A DNA stretch of 64,000 bases from Dysidea avara (Eukaryota; Porifera; Demospongiae; Dictyoceratida; Dysideidae): assembly GCF_963678975.1 (NCBI RefSeq), contig NC_089279.1, positions 32,452,660 to 32,516,659 on the forward strand. Direction: 5' to 3'. Shown piece by piece: positions 11,549-21,392 of the stretch. The position numbers and the translations under genes were made by a program. Under the pieces are notes generated by a model. That model was not told the DNA's origin and ran no database searches. It saw only the letters and a list, made by a program, of their open reading frames with translations. The first letter of the stretch is position 1, and each line of letters begins with the position of its first letter.

Positions 11549-11637
11549 GCTGGGGTAGCTACTGCAGCAGGTGAGTTAGCCAAGGACCAGAGACATCACG
11601 ATGCTGTAGAGGAGGCAGGGTGTGACTTTGTCTCACT
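11549..11637 (+). pseudogene. Retroelement ORF C-terminal part, upstream of the hAT insertion
   Basis: The frame GCT GGG GTA GCT reads AGVATAAGELAKD and runs to the hAT target site. After removing the hAT element and one copy of its duplication, the frame continues directly in 14,735-14,950. It is a truncated remnant of a reverse-transcriptase ORF C-terminus of a type common in cnidarian genomes (recognised from memory, no search done). Confidence 0.5.
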
Positions 11638-11987
11638 TAGGGCTGGGCGGTATTGAAATTTTACTATCACGATATATCATGGGAACAATATCACGATATT
11701 ACTATTTATCACGATATTTTTTGTATGTTTTGACAAGTGCTCTACTATCAAACTGATACCTGCCTACACCAGTGGCATAAACTGTACCAGCATGAATGGG
11801 TAATTATATCATCGTACGATGAGATACAGACATCAGAGATAGACTTCAATTTCTGTAAACATAATTGTTAAAATACCATACACTAAATGAACATTGTGTT
11901 TTTGATAAAAACGCTTAGAAAATCCCTTGAAAAGGTAAAGTTATAAGGACATGGAGATACAAGCATGAACTGTACAGATAAACAAAA

Positions 11988-12437
11988 TTAGTCCAAGTTT
12001 CTTGACAAAAAAGTGAGCTGATTTATCTTTTCAGGCTTTAAACAACTTCTTAAATTGGAATTAATGTATCCAGCAGCACTAAAAACTTGTTCCGATGCTA
12101 CACTTGTAGCACAAATGCACAAATAGTTTCTGGCTAACTTGCTTAATAAAGGAAACTGCAACTCTTCCTTCTTCCACCAATCCAGCGGAGACTGATCGGT
12201 GTTAGCCACTGGCATCTGCATGTAAATATCAAATTCATTGTTAACTTTTTCAGCTATAGTAGTTTGGACTGACACTGCATGTTCTGGTTCATCATCTAAA
12301 ATTCTGCTGAGGGCTGATCGCTTGCGAGGAGGTTCCATTGAAGTTATTGTCACTTCCTGACTAGTTTCTCCTTCGTCAAGTTCCATGAGCTCTTTCTTCA
12401 ATGCAGCAATTGTAACTTGCCTAACATCTTCAGACAA
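11988..12437 (-). pseudogene. hAT transposase C-terminal dimerisation domain
   Basis: The segment ends with the hAT C-terminal (Dimer_Tnp_hAT) pattern: PLDWWKKEELQFPLLSKLAR, then CATSVASEQVFSAAG and a final LTFLSRNLD, over residues about 80-149. It is separated from the upstream segment by a frameshift or stop near 12,440-12,465. The domain normally mediates transposase dimerisation and contributes the last catalytic residue. Confidence 0.85.
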
Positions 12438-12461
12438 TCTCTTCTTGAAACGTGGAACAAC

Positions 12462-12938
12462 CTAGCAACATCTAGATAACAGCTTATCTATTTCTGGCTC
12501 ACTGTATCTCTGAAGTAAGTCAGACTTGATCCTGGACTTCATTTCTTTAGCCAGGTCAGTATCCTCATCACTGAGTGCTAATACTTTATTACAAATGCTC
12601 TGCACTAATGGCTTCACTGCTGAAACACTCACCCTTTTCTCTGCAGCAAGTGCATCTGTTAGTTTTTGCAATGGTTTCAGCACAGAAATCATTGAATCAA
12701 TGACGTCAAAGTCTAGAGATGATAGTAAATTGACAGATTTTCGATCAGTTGCTAACACAACACAAATGGATCTCTGTTGCTCAGAAATCTGAGCAATCAT
12801 GTCATAAGTTGAGCCCCATCTTGTTGTACAATCTGTCTTCAATTTATGAGCTGGTAGGTCATTTTCTGCTTGAGATTTTGCTAGATCACGAGTTTTTTTC
12901 CAACTATGCAAAAACTTCGCAATAACTTGATGACACAC
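12462..12938 (-). pseudogene. hAT transposase central part
   Basis: It contains DCTTRWGSTYDMI (about residues 36-48), a hallmark of the hAT catalytic core, followed by a helical region with SVSAVKPLVQSI. It lies directly upstream of the dimerisation domain in the same orientation. Out of frame with its neighbours on both sides, so this is a decayed copy. Confidence 0.8.
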
Positions 12939-13230
12939 TTGTAGAACTTCTTCAATGGAGTAGTCTCGGAGGCCTTTAGATATGGCTAAGTCTAAATTGT
13001 GGCCAAAGCAGCTTAGCCTTGTCTACCTCAACAGCCTACATGCTAATTTGATATTCGAGCCACTGTCAGTTGTTATGCAACTTGTTTCTCTGCATCAAGA
13101 CCCCATTCATCAAGAATCTCCAGCAATGATTCTTTTAAATTCTCTCCCATGTGATCCTCTACTATATAACGAGTACACAAACAAGCACTTCGTAATTGCC
13201 ACTCAGGTGTTATGTAGTGGACTGTGTAGC

Positions 13231-13830
13231 TTAGAAATGGATCCTTAGCACATGAAGTCCAGAGATCAGTAGTTGCTGAGAAGAAGCTGGCTTCAGTACT
13301 AGAAAATGTACGCTTAAGTTTATCATAAGTTTCACTAAATAATGTAGGTATAGCAGTGCGACTGAAGTAGTTAGACCAGGCAGCTCATACCTAGGAGCAA
13401 AAGCTTTCAGCATACGTTTAAATCCGGGCTTTTCAATAGCATATTCAGGTTGAGAATCTTTTGCAAGCCAATAGGTCACACTTTTAGTCAACCTTGCACG
13501 TTCCCTCCCTAGAATTGGTTGCTAGTTTCTGTCCCCTCAACAAAGCTTCTTTGATTAATGGTTGATTTGAGTTTTGTTGGATGCTACTCTGTTTTTTCGA
13601 TTGTGATGATTTCTGAAGGTCAGCATACAAATCAGGGTGTTTGGTTTTAAGATGAGAATATAAATTGCTAGTGTTACCTAGCTTCGCACGTACCTCCGCA
13701 AAACACTCTCTGTAAACAGGCTTGTCCACTTCCACAATCCTCCCGTCTATTTGTCTTAACCCAAAATGGCGCCAAACGTCTGACTTTGTGTTCTTTTTCG
13801 CAACTAAACTGCACGCATTGCTAGTATTAC
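13231..13830 (-). pseudogene. hAT transposase BED zinc finger and start of core
   Basis: From the nested-MITE edge at 13,830 the frame reads through DVWRHFGLRQIDGR, VDKPVYRECFAEV and NTSNLYSHLKTKHP, a BED finger. The first zinc-binding Cys of the family appears as Tyr (VYREC). A frameshift near 13,490 separates this from TKSVTYWLAKDSQPEYAI, and another follows LPG. Positions 12,939-13,230 continue the homologous region in broken frames. Confidence 0.8.
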
Positions 13831-14352
13831 CAGTGTTGGAAGTAACGCGTTACTTATGTAACGCGTTACGTAATATTGTTACTTTTGTGGTAACAAACTA
13901 ATATAACGAAATACGCTATAAAAACAAGTAATATAACGCAAGCTACTTTACTTACAAATGTAACGCGTTACCTAAGTAATATAGTTACTGTAACGAGTCT
14001 AATATTACGTAATATTATTACTACAAGTAACGAAGTTACTAATCTCGTTAGTTATTCCGGAGTAACGCTTAGCCACAACAAAGTAACGAAGCCTATTGAA
14101 TGAAGCTTATTCACCAGCTTCTTACTTATAACCAAAATTTGCATATTGTCCAACAACGCAATCATGTCACGTGATAAGGTGGTAGTTTCACACGTGACAG
14201 CTTAAGGCTGTGGACACAAAGTAATATAATATGTAATATTATTACAGTTACTTTATTTTATGGGTAATATGTAACTGTAACTAAATAGTTCAGTTGCAAG
14301 TAATATGTAATATGTAACTAGTTCCTTTTACAAAGTAACTTGCCCAACACTG
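13831..14352. mobile_element. hAT-type MITE (CAGTGTTGGG family), copy 2, nested
   Basis: It starts CAGTGTTGGA and ends CCCAACACTG, and is flanked by a perfect 8-bp duplication AGTATTAC (13,823-13,830 and 14,353-14,360). It is inserted in the transposase frame of the surrounding hAT element; removing it with one duplication copy restores continuity of that frame. Related along its length to 2,571-3,067. Confidence 0.93.
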
Positions 14353-14583
14353 AGTATTACTCACAGACATTATAGAATTGATGACAGCTCCACTTGATAC
14401 GTGGTCGATAGAGGTACTACTATTACCAGGGTCATCTAAGTATTCTTCTTCATTTTCTTCTTCAAACTCATTATCCGCATCAGAACATGACGACGATAAC
14501 CACTCATCCGAGTCGCTGCCTCCATTATCTACTGCTGACAAATAACTCGCTACAATGGCAGCGGTGTGACGCTGTCCCGCCAT
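14353..14583 (-). pseudogene. hAT transposase N-terminal acidic part
   Basis: The frame opens with MAGQRHTAAIVASYL at 14,583 and continues through an acidic stretch (about residues 22-50, rich in Asp, Glu and Ser). It ends at the nested MITE after MSVSNT. In the empty-site reading it is in frame with the BED finger segment, so I take this as the true N-terminus. The start is about 140 bp inside the right terminal repeat. Confidence 0.7.
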
Positions 14584-14734
14584 GTTTTAGTATTGTTTTA
14601 CGGTGGTATACGGATGGTAATTATGATAGCGCGATAATATCGTTACCAATAATTTTTCGCAATACTGGTATCGTGTCAATGTAATATAGCAGTTATGCGA
14701 TATAACCGAGATACCGCCCACCCCTAGTCCCACT

Positions 14735-15031
14735 TGTTGTAGAAACTTTTGGTTTTTGGTCACCATTTGCGCTTCAGACCCTTCGTACCATCGCTGAACG
14801 CACCACAGCCAGAAGTGGTGCATCAACCAAACAGGCTCATAAACATTTGTTACAACAACTTTCAGTTTCTTTATGGACGAATAATGCCCGTATGATTTTA
14901 CGGTACTGGGCTTTGCAGTGTGAGCACTCTGATTTTCCTTTCCCCAAACCCCTGTTGTAATTAATTGTGTTTGTAGTTTAGTTGTAGAGTAATTTGTATT
15001 GTAACTGTAAAAAAAAAAAAAAAAAAAAGAG
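14735..15031 (+). pseudogene. Retroelement ORF C-terminus and poly(A) tail
   Basis: The frame reads VVETFGFWSPFALQTLR, then LLQQLSVSLWTNNARMILRY, and stops at a TAA near 14,958. A 20-A run at about 15,010-15,030 follows, the mark of a reverse-transcribed 3' end. This is the distal half of the ORF segment at 11,549-11,637, split by the hAT element. The family is known to me from cnidarian and sponge predictions, but its exact clade is not assigned. Confidence 0.6.
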
Positions 15032-15809
15032 AGAGAGCGAGGTTACTAAAAACGTTTGTAGGGAAACAAGATAGACGCTCTGATAGTGTCTGGAATTGAC
15101 CTGTGTGTTATACCAGTTTGCTCACAATTTGATATTTACGTTAAGTTTGCTGTAGAGTTAATATCGAGAGATTTCCAGGTTGATTTCTGCTGATTTCCGC
15201 CACATAAGCTATAGTTTACGGAAAACCTTTTCAATTTACAGAGAAACACGGAAGTTAGAGGCCTTAATTTCTGATTTCTACCGCAGGAGCATACGAGATT
15301 TCACTAAGTGTCGGACCCCTCGGTTAATATCGCCCAGTACCTCAGAAGAAATGATGTCAGTTTAATATTCTTGTGGATTTGAACTGATTTGTTGCTACTG
15401 TGCAAAAGGTCATGTCAGAAGACGTTGTTAATCTTCCAATGTGTGCAGACTGTAAGGAAGAGAGGAAAACACCCATCAAGAGACCCAAGACTAAGGAACA
15501 TACTTAAACTCGAGGAAAGAATTCTATAGTTTATTGTGTGTAAGTAAAAGGTGTGTTATAGAGATGTATTTGAAACTGGCTGTAAATTATTACTTTTCAT
15601 TGTATTGTATTGTAGATACACTAACTTGTGTTTTACCGCAGTTTTTTATAAGTATCATTTTCTAAGGTTTGACAGTAGTTGTTAATTAAAAGTACAAAAT
15701 AATAAAATTCTAGTTATTAATAATAATAACCGCCCGCACTCACTAGTTGATGGGTTTCAAGGTGATGGGAAACAAGGAATCTTATTATGTTAGCCTTAAG
15801 TTGACTCTA
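15032..15809. other. Non-coding stretch with short GA and TAA tracts
   Basis: A GAGAGAGAGCGAG tract follows the poly(A) tail, and an AATAATAATAA tract lies near 15,716-15,730. I recognise no gene here; a 61-codon frame at 15,180 has no family features. Confidence 0.45.
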
Positions 15810-15922
15810 ATAGCAGAGGCTCCAACTCTCACGTCTTAGGCATGATTCTCGTGATTTGGCCGTCAATCTCGCGCTCTCACCTTCAATCTTACGCTCTCAC
15901 GCCCAATATTTGTATTCTCACA
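15810..15922. mobile_element. Fragment of the CTCTCACGC-rich MITE family
   Basis: CCAACTCTCACGTCTTAGGC and the following CTCACG-rich sequence match, in inverse orientation, the right half of the MITE at 31,578-31,885. No right end or target duplication was seen, so this is a truncated copy lying just upstream of the FADD-type retroelement. Confidence 0.55.
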
Positions 15923-15924
15923 CT

Positions 15925-16790
15925 TACAACATTTCCATTCTATGTCCAGCACTTTCTACCATCCTTAATAACACTTATATGCTGAACCTGTTCGTCTCTT
16001 TGCTGTTGGTGAAGGTGAAATACCATCATGCAAGGGAAAGACTCTAGGTGACCCCTTGCCATGGCGATGTATACCCTGGCTGTAGTTCCTTTGATTCGGC
16101 AGCTCCGTACAGCGGTTCCTGAAGCTAAGCAGATGTGGTTTGCAGATGATGCCACTGCAGTTGGAACATTACAAGCCTTGATGTCTTGGTGGCAGCTACT
16201 GTCCTCCTTGGGGCCAGACTATGGATATTTTCCAAATGATTTGAAAACTGTATTGATTGTGAAGCCTCATCTGTTACCTGTTGCAAATTCCATATTTGGT
16301 GGTACCAATGTTCAGATTACCGATCAAGGCCAGCGCCATCTTGGTGCTGCACTGGGTTCTCATAACTTTGCAGAGGAATATGTATCTAAGAAGGTTTGTA
16401 CTTGGACTGCTGAAGTGTCTAGTTTAGCTAGTATTGCTGCAAATCGCCCACATGCAGCCTATTGTGCTTTCACACATGTGATGATAGGTAGGTGGGTGTA
16501 TATCATGAGAACCATTCCTGATGTTGGCCCCTGTTCCAACCTCTTGAAGATGCCATTCATTTAAAGTTGATTTCTTCATTGACTGGCCACAGTGCCTGTT
16601 CTGCTCTGGAGTGGGAAGTTCTTTATTTACCCTGTCGTCTGGGTGGCCTTGACATAGTAAACCCTATACACATAGCAGGTTCCCAGTTTACTGCATCTGC
16701 CAAGATTACAGCCTCTCTTCAATCTCTTATCCTTGACCAGGCTGTACAAGCACCATTACCTGATGTCCACTCCATGAGGCTCAGGTTCAT
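15925..16790 (+). pseudogene. FADD-type retroelement, copy 1, segment 1 (reverse transcriptase)
   Basis: Reverse transcriptase fragment of a non-LTR-like retroelement. CPALSTILNNTY near 15,948 and GDPLAMAMY near 16,050-16,080 precede MWFADDATAVG (about 16,133-16,165), the catalytic FADD box. Downstream, RPHAAYCAFTHVMIGRWVY and LPCRLGGLDIVNP form the thumb/connection region. Frameshifts occur near 16,040-16,055 and 16,560. The segment is cut at 16,790 by a transposon and resumes at 19,353. It is 5' truncated. The family is abundant in cnidarian and sponge genomes by my recollection. Confidence 0.75.
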
Positions 16791-19343
16791 GGTGGGGTCT
16801 ATTATACGGAATGGAACGGAACGGAATGGAACGGAATGATGGACTAAACTACGGAACGGAATACTTTCTCAGATTGAAGCTTGCAGTTTACCATTGCTGT
16901 ACAAGTTATCAGTGGCACTTCCAGCAGGTAATCAAACGTACCCCAAGAAAGATAAAATGAATTTAAGGATCGATTGTGGGTTCTTGTTGGTTGTCATTAG
17001 TAACGAAGTAGAGTTCTACTAATTGTGGGAATAGCTGACTCTCATCTTCGGATGTATCAAGTAAGGAACTTAATGCATGAGTTGTTACTAGTATGTGAGT
17101 TGTTTTTGCTTACTTTGACTTCAGAATGTACAGTCTGGGGCCCAGCCTATCTAATCGGCATAAATCAGTATGTAACTACACTACATAGGAAACAAGTATG
17201 GTGAGAATAGTCTAAGCAGAATCTAAAGGAATTTTGTGCAGTGTGTGAGGAGCAAACATTCAGATACCTCAAGGAGGCTATATTGTGTGAACATCAATGA
17301 TTCATTAACAAAGTAGTGGACTAATGCCAGATATCTCAGCCTGAGTAGTGCCAGGATGGGGTCTATTTTACAGAAAGGAATGCTTTCTGAATCAAAACTT
17401 GCAGCTTGGCTAGCCGCTATCATTGCTGAAATTGCATTTTATCAGTGAAACCTCCAAGAAATGGAATAGGATAATAATAAAATATTAATAGCTGTCTCAT
17501 GCAGTGATTGTTCTACTACCTGATATATCAAGCAGGTCTCTTCGATTCATTTATTGCATGACCAAGGCAAGTTCTGTTACTACAATACAGTAGCCGATTG
17601 GATGTCAGTTGTTTCTGCTGATCTTGACAAGATAAATAGTTTAGAAGACCACTCAATTTCTTCAGTTTCAGAGCATAATATCTACAGAGAAATTAACTAG
17701 AAAGCTACTGGTGACAGGAAAAGGCTAGGTGATCATGACTTTATTCAGTTTAATAAACAGAATAAATTATATGGTTGATTGAGGGAGGTATCACTTTCAG
17801 AATGCTCAGGCGACCAGTGATGAGATGCATGGATTCATCAAATTTTTGTTGTGGTGGAGACATTATCCAAAAGCAAACTGACTGTATAACATTAATTCAC
17901 TTTCTTTATATTTTCTCAATTTTGAGCCTGTATACAAATAATTAAATTTTTCTCAGTCCTAGAATAAGATGGGAGAGAAAATTTATCTTTGTTTACCTAT
18001 ACTGTACAACTTCAAAGGAAATGAAGAATAAAATTAGTAAAACCACAAGGTGAATTACAGATTTAAATACTAAATATGAATTAGAGCCTTTAGATAATTA
18101 TTGTTCCAAAGCAAAATTGTAGATAGAAAAAACAAGGACTGGTGAGATCTTGGTTATTTAATGACAGCGGTTGGAGATTAAAAGAGTGGTAACTTCTTGT
18201 ACTTGAATATGTTGCAAAGTGGAGGTTCAAATCAAAATGGTATATCAATTTCATTATGAAAAATTTGTATACTTAAATAATCTAGCATTACTGTATTCAT
18301 TTGTCCTCCACTTAAATATGCTACAACAGTGTCGTACATTGGCAGTCTACCTTGAAATCTCAACTCTAGAGTAGATCCAACACAGAGCAGCCCACACTGT
18401 AACAAATACATGTGATCCCACTGTAATTTCATGGACCATGCAGCTGGACTGGGAATCACTTGAAAATAGATGAACAAATTTAACCTGTTTTGTTTGAAGT
18501 GAAGCATGTGAAATGTTACACTTAAGAAATCCTAGGATTCTTAGGTGGTATGTAATTAATGAGAGCGTTCGATTTCAGGTCTGACTAGATACCTTGAAAT
18601 TACACACGCATCTTGGTCCAAATCACATTTGCCTGGTGGCTATATATGCATAGGCATGGTTTCACATGCATAGAAGTCTTATATTTGAGATTTGGTTGAT
18701 CTTGGAGTTTTGGCATTTAGCCTGATTCAAGGCTAGCAGTCAGACACATCCTTGAATTTGTGCAACAGAAAAAATAAGCTCACTATTGAACACATGTACA
18801 GCATTACTCCGCTGCACCGGCTGCTAATAACTTCATGCATACACTTCAGTGATGTTTGCAGAATATAGCCTCCTTGCAGTCTGCCAAAATATTTGCTCCT
18901 CACACACTGCACAAAATTCTTCAAAGTTTAATTCAGCTGGCTCTTTCCTGTTACCAGTCACAGTTCCTGCTTGCTTTATTTGTACACTGACTTATGACTT
19001 GAAAAGCCAGCCCAGACTGTTTTCTAACATCAAAATAAGCAAAACAGCTCACATAAAGTGCCCTTCTTGATATATCCATAGATGAACCATGGATGAACAT
19101 CACTGATACAGCTCATCCCACAATTAATACTTCGTTACTAATGACAACCAACAAGAACCCACAATCGATCCTTTAATTCTTTTTATCTTATGTTTAATCA
19201 CCCACTGGAAGTGCCACTGATAAATTGTAAGGGCAGTTTCAGCAATGGTAAGTTACAAGCTTCAATTGAAGAAAGCGTTCCGTTCCGTGGTTTAGTCCAT
19301 CATTCCGTTCCGTTTCGTTCCGTTCCGTACAATAGACCCCACC
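16791..19343. mobile_element. Mutator-like element with 9-bp TSD and long TIRs
   Basis: Ends are GGTGGGGTCTATT...AATAGACCCCACC. The flanks are a perfect 9-bp duplication CAGGTTCAT (16,782-16,790 and 19,344-19,352), typical of Mutator-like elements. Subterminal tandem GGAACGGAAT units occur at both ends. Inverted similarity extends inward with gaps for about 500 bp (to about 17,310 and from about 18,840), including CTAATGACAACCAACAAGAA. A degenerate internal copy of the terminus lies near 17,355-17,460. No transposase was recognised, so it is non-autonomous or decayed. Confidence 0.85.
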
Positions 19344-19352
19344 CAGGTTCAT

Positions 19353-19531
19353 CAAAATCATCGCTGTGCTTCCAAGGTACGAGCATCAGAGATCCGATCT
19401 GATCTTTCTGCCCAATTCCAGCGGGTGATGGATTTGAACAGTGAATCAGGTGCTTCTTCCTGGTTAACAGCACTACCTTTAGCTGAGCAGGGGTTCCAAC
19501 TGTCTAAACAAGAATTTTGTGATGCCCTGCA
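19353..19531 (+). pseudogene. FADD-type retroelement, copy 1, segment 2
   Basis: Continues segment 1 after the 9-bp duplication. It contains the family block VMDLNSESGASSWLTALPL, followed by AEQGFQLSKQEFCDAL. It is cut at the codons for DALH by the MITE at 19,532-19,872. The homologous block in copy 2 is at about 47,300-47,400. Confidence 0.75.
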
Positions 19532-19872
19532 CAGTGGCGGATCCAGGATGGGGCATTTGGGGCAAATGCCCCCCCCTCCCCCCTTCACGAAATTGCATAC
19601 AAGATCGAGATACTCTAATAGAGCAGTCAATTACTCTAATAAAGTAGTCACAATGTTCATGAGGCAGTGTAGCTTACCTATGAAGCTATAAATAGGATTT
19701 TATTTTACGTAACAGACGTGATATAGTTGGTAAGGATAACTAGCTATTATTGTTGCGACCTTTTTTTTTTTTTTTTTTTTGGTCTTCAACTGGTTTTCAG
19801 TAAGTTTTTTTGGTCTTCAACTGTTTTTGAGAAAGGTGCCCCCCCTCTTTCCAAACTCTGGATCCGCCCCTG
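19532..19872. mobile_element. MITE with CAGTGGCGGATCCAG ends, 5-bp TSD
   Basis: Left end CAGTGGCGGATCCAGGATGG; right end is the inverse of CAGGGGCGGATCCAGAG. It is flanked by CTGCA (19,527-19,531 and 19,873-19,877). Near the left end, GCATTTGGGGCAAATGC forms a perfect hairpin followed by a C run. The interior carries GATCGAGATACTCTAATA, also seen in the MITE at 62,696-63,187, plus two TTGGTCTTCAACTG units and a T run (19,760-19,781). Confidence 0.85.
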
Positions 19873-19877
19873 CTGCA

Positions 19878-19959
19878 TTTGAGATACGACTGGAAGCTTG
19901 AGAATATACCAAGTCACTGTGTTTGTGGGGCCATGTTTTCCCCAGACCATGCAATGATA
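19878..19959 (+). pseudogene. FADD-type retroelement, copy 1, segment 3
   Basis: An 82-bp piece that resumes the frame after the MITE, reading LRYDWKLENIPSHCVCGAMF and then SPDHAMI. It is cut by the composite element at 19,960. The reading continues at 27,042 with CKHGG-type sequence. Confidence 0.7.
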
Positions 19960-20227
19960 CAATGGCGGATCCAGGATGGTGCCCCCCCCCACCCGTGGAA
20001 GACCGGCCAGGAAGAGCCAGCCATACTTGATACTAAACTTTGTCAGGCCAAGATAAGTTTAGCTATATAACTCATGAAAGTATTTTTACTAGCACTTATT
20101 ACAATTTTACCTAAAACTGAAGTAAAGCAATAACAAACTAGCTGCTAAATTGTTACCCTGCACCTTCGTGCGTACTAAGCGCCTCTAAAATTAATTGTCG
20201 TGTTGCTGTTGTTTAAGACGTTATTAT

Positions 20228-20840
20228 TAATTTTTTTTTATATTTTATGATTGTAAGACTCATATGCATGAGCATAGTACAATGATTAGTTACAAATTAA
20301 ATTAGAATGTAAGTAAATAAGTAAGTAAATTAATTAAGTATAAGTAATTAAGTAAGTAAATTAATTAAGGATAAGTAATTAAGTAATTGAAGAGATCACT
20401 AGTGTACAAGTGTAGAGAATTGTTGTAGAGTTGGTGCATTGACAGTGACACTTGGTAAAGCATTCCACTGAGGGACTACTCGTAGAAAAAACTGTACTTA
20501 TAGCTATTAACTGTTGAAGATATTGTAACAAATCTTTTGTTGTGACCTCTAGTGATAAGAGAGTTTTTAATCATACATTCTGGGAGTGAAACATCTATTA
20601 AACCATTTAAAATTTTATAAAGGACACATAGAGACTGAATATCTCGTCTTTTCTTCAAGCTGTCCCACTGTAAAGTTGATAACATTTCACCAACACTGCT
20701 GTATCTGTTAAAATCAGACATCACATATCTAGCAGCTCTCCTTTGAACAGATTCTAATTTGTTAATGTTAATGTTGGTATAGGGGGACCAAACAAAAGCT
20801 GCGTACTCCAAAATTGGTCTGACATATGTACAATACGTTT
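20228..20840 (-). pseudogene. LINE fragment L1 (reverse transcriptase C-terminus)
   Basis: Minus-strand remnant of a CR1/L2-like ORF2 C-terminus, with TYVRPILEYAAFVWSPY and LESVQRRAARYV, ending near 20,476. The 3' UTR follows, with CTCATGCATATGAG (self-complementary) and a run of TAAGTAA-like units near 20,321-20,392. It is 5' truncated at about 20,840, where element P sequence resumes. Confidence 0.75.
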
Positions 20841-21392
20841 GGAGCCTTCTAACAGTTTTTAAGACTCCACAACCATCTTCAAAGGCCAAAGTGACAAAAA
20901 ATCATCAGTGAGACACTACTAAGAGGTGATTATTTGCTGCTTCAAAAATGCAGCAACTAGCAAGAGAATCTGGATCTCCCCAACCACCTACAACTTAGCC
21001 CAATGGCAGATCCAGGATGGGGCATTTGAGGCAAATGCCCCCCCCCCCCCTCACATTGTGGAGCCATACTTCTGATTAAAATACTAAACTTTATGCCAGG
21101 CCAAGATCAGGTTATAAAACTCACGAAAATATGTTTTACTAACATCTTTGTTATGAATTCACCTGAAATTAAAACAAACCAAAATCAAACTAGCTATGAA
21201 ACTGTCGCCCAGCACCTTCGTGCGTACTAAGCGCCTCTTAAAATAATTATCGTGTTGCTGTTTAAGACATTCAGAGCCTTTTAACAGCTTTAAAGACTTC
21301 ACACCCGTCTGCAAAGGCCAAAATAGTAAAAACCAACAGTGAGATACTACTAAGAGGTGTATTATTAATTTTGTTGCTTCAAAACGCAATGA

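Larger units (their letters stand above)
11638..14726 (-). mobile_element. hAT transposon with 8-bp TSD
   Basis: Terminal inverted repeats TAGGGCTGGGCGGTAT (left) and its near inverse ATACCGCCCACCCCTA (right) bound about 3.1 kb. The flanking octamers are GTCTCACT and GTCCCACT (7 of 8 agree), the hAT signature. The element codes a hAT transposase on the minus strand, now broken, and carries a nested MITE at 13,831-14,352. It interrupts the C-terminal ORF of a poly(A) retroelement. Confidence 0.9.
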
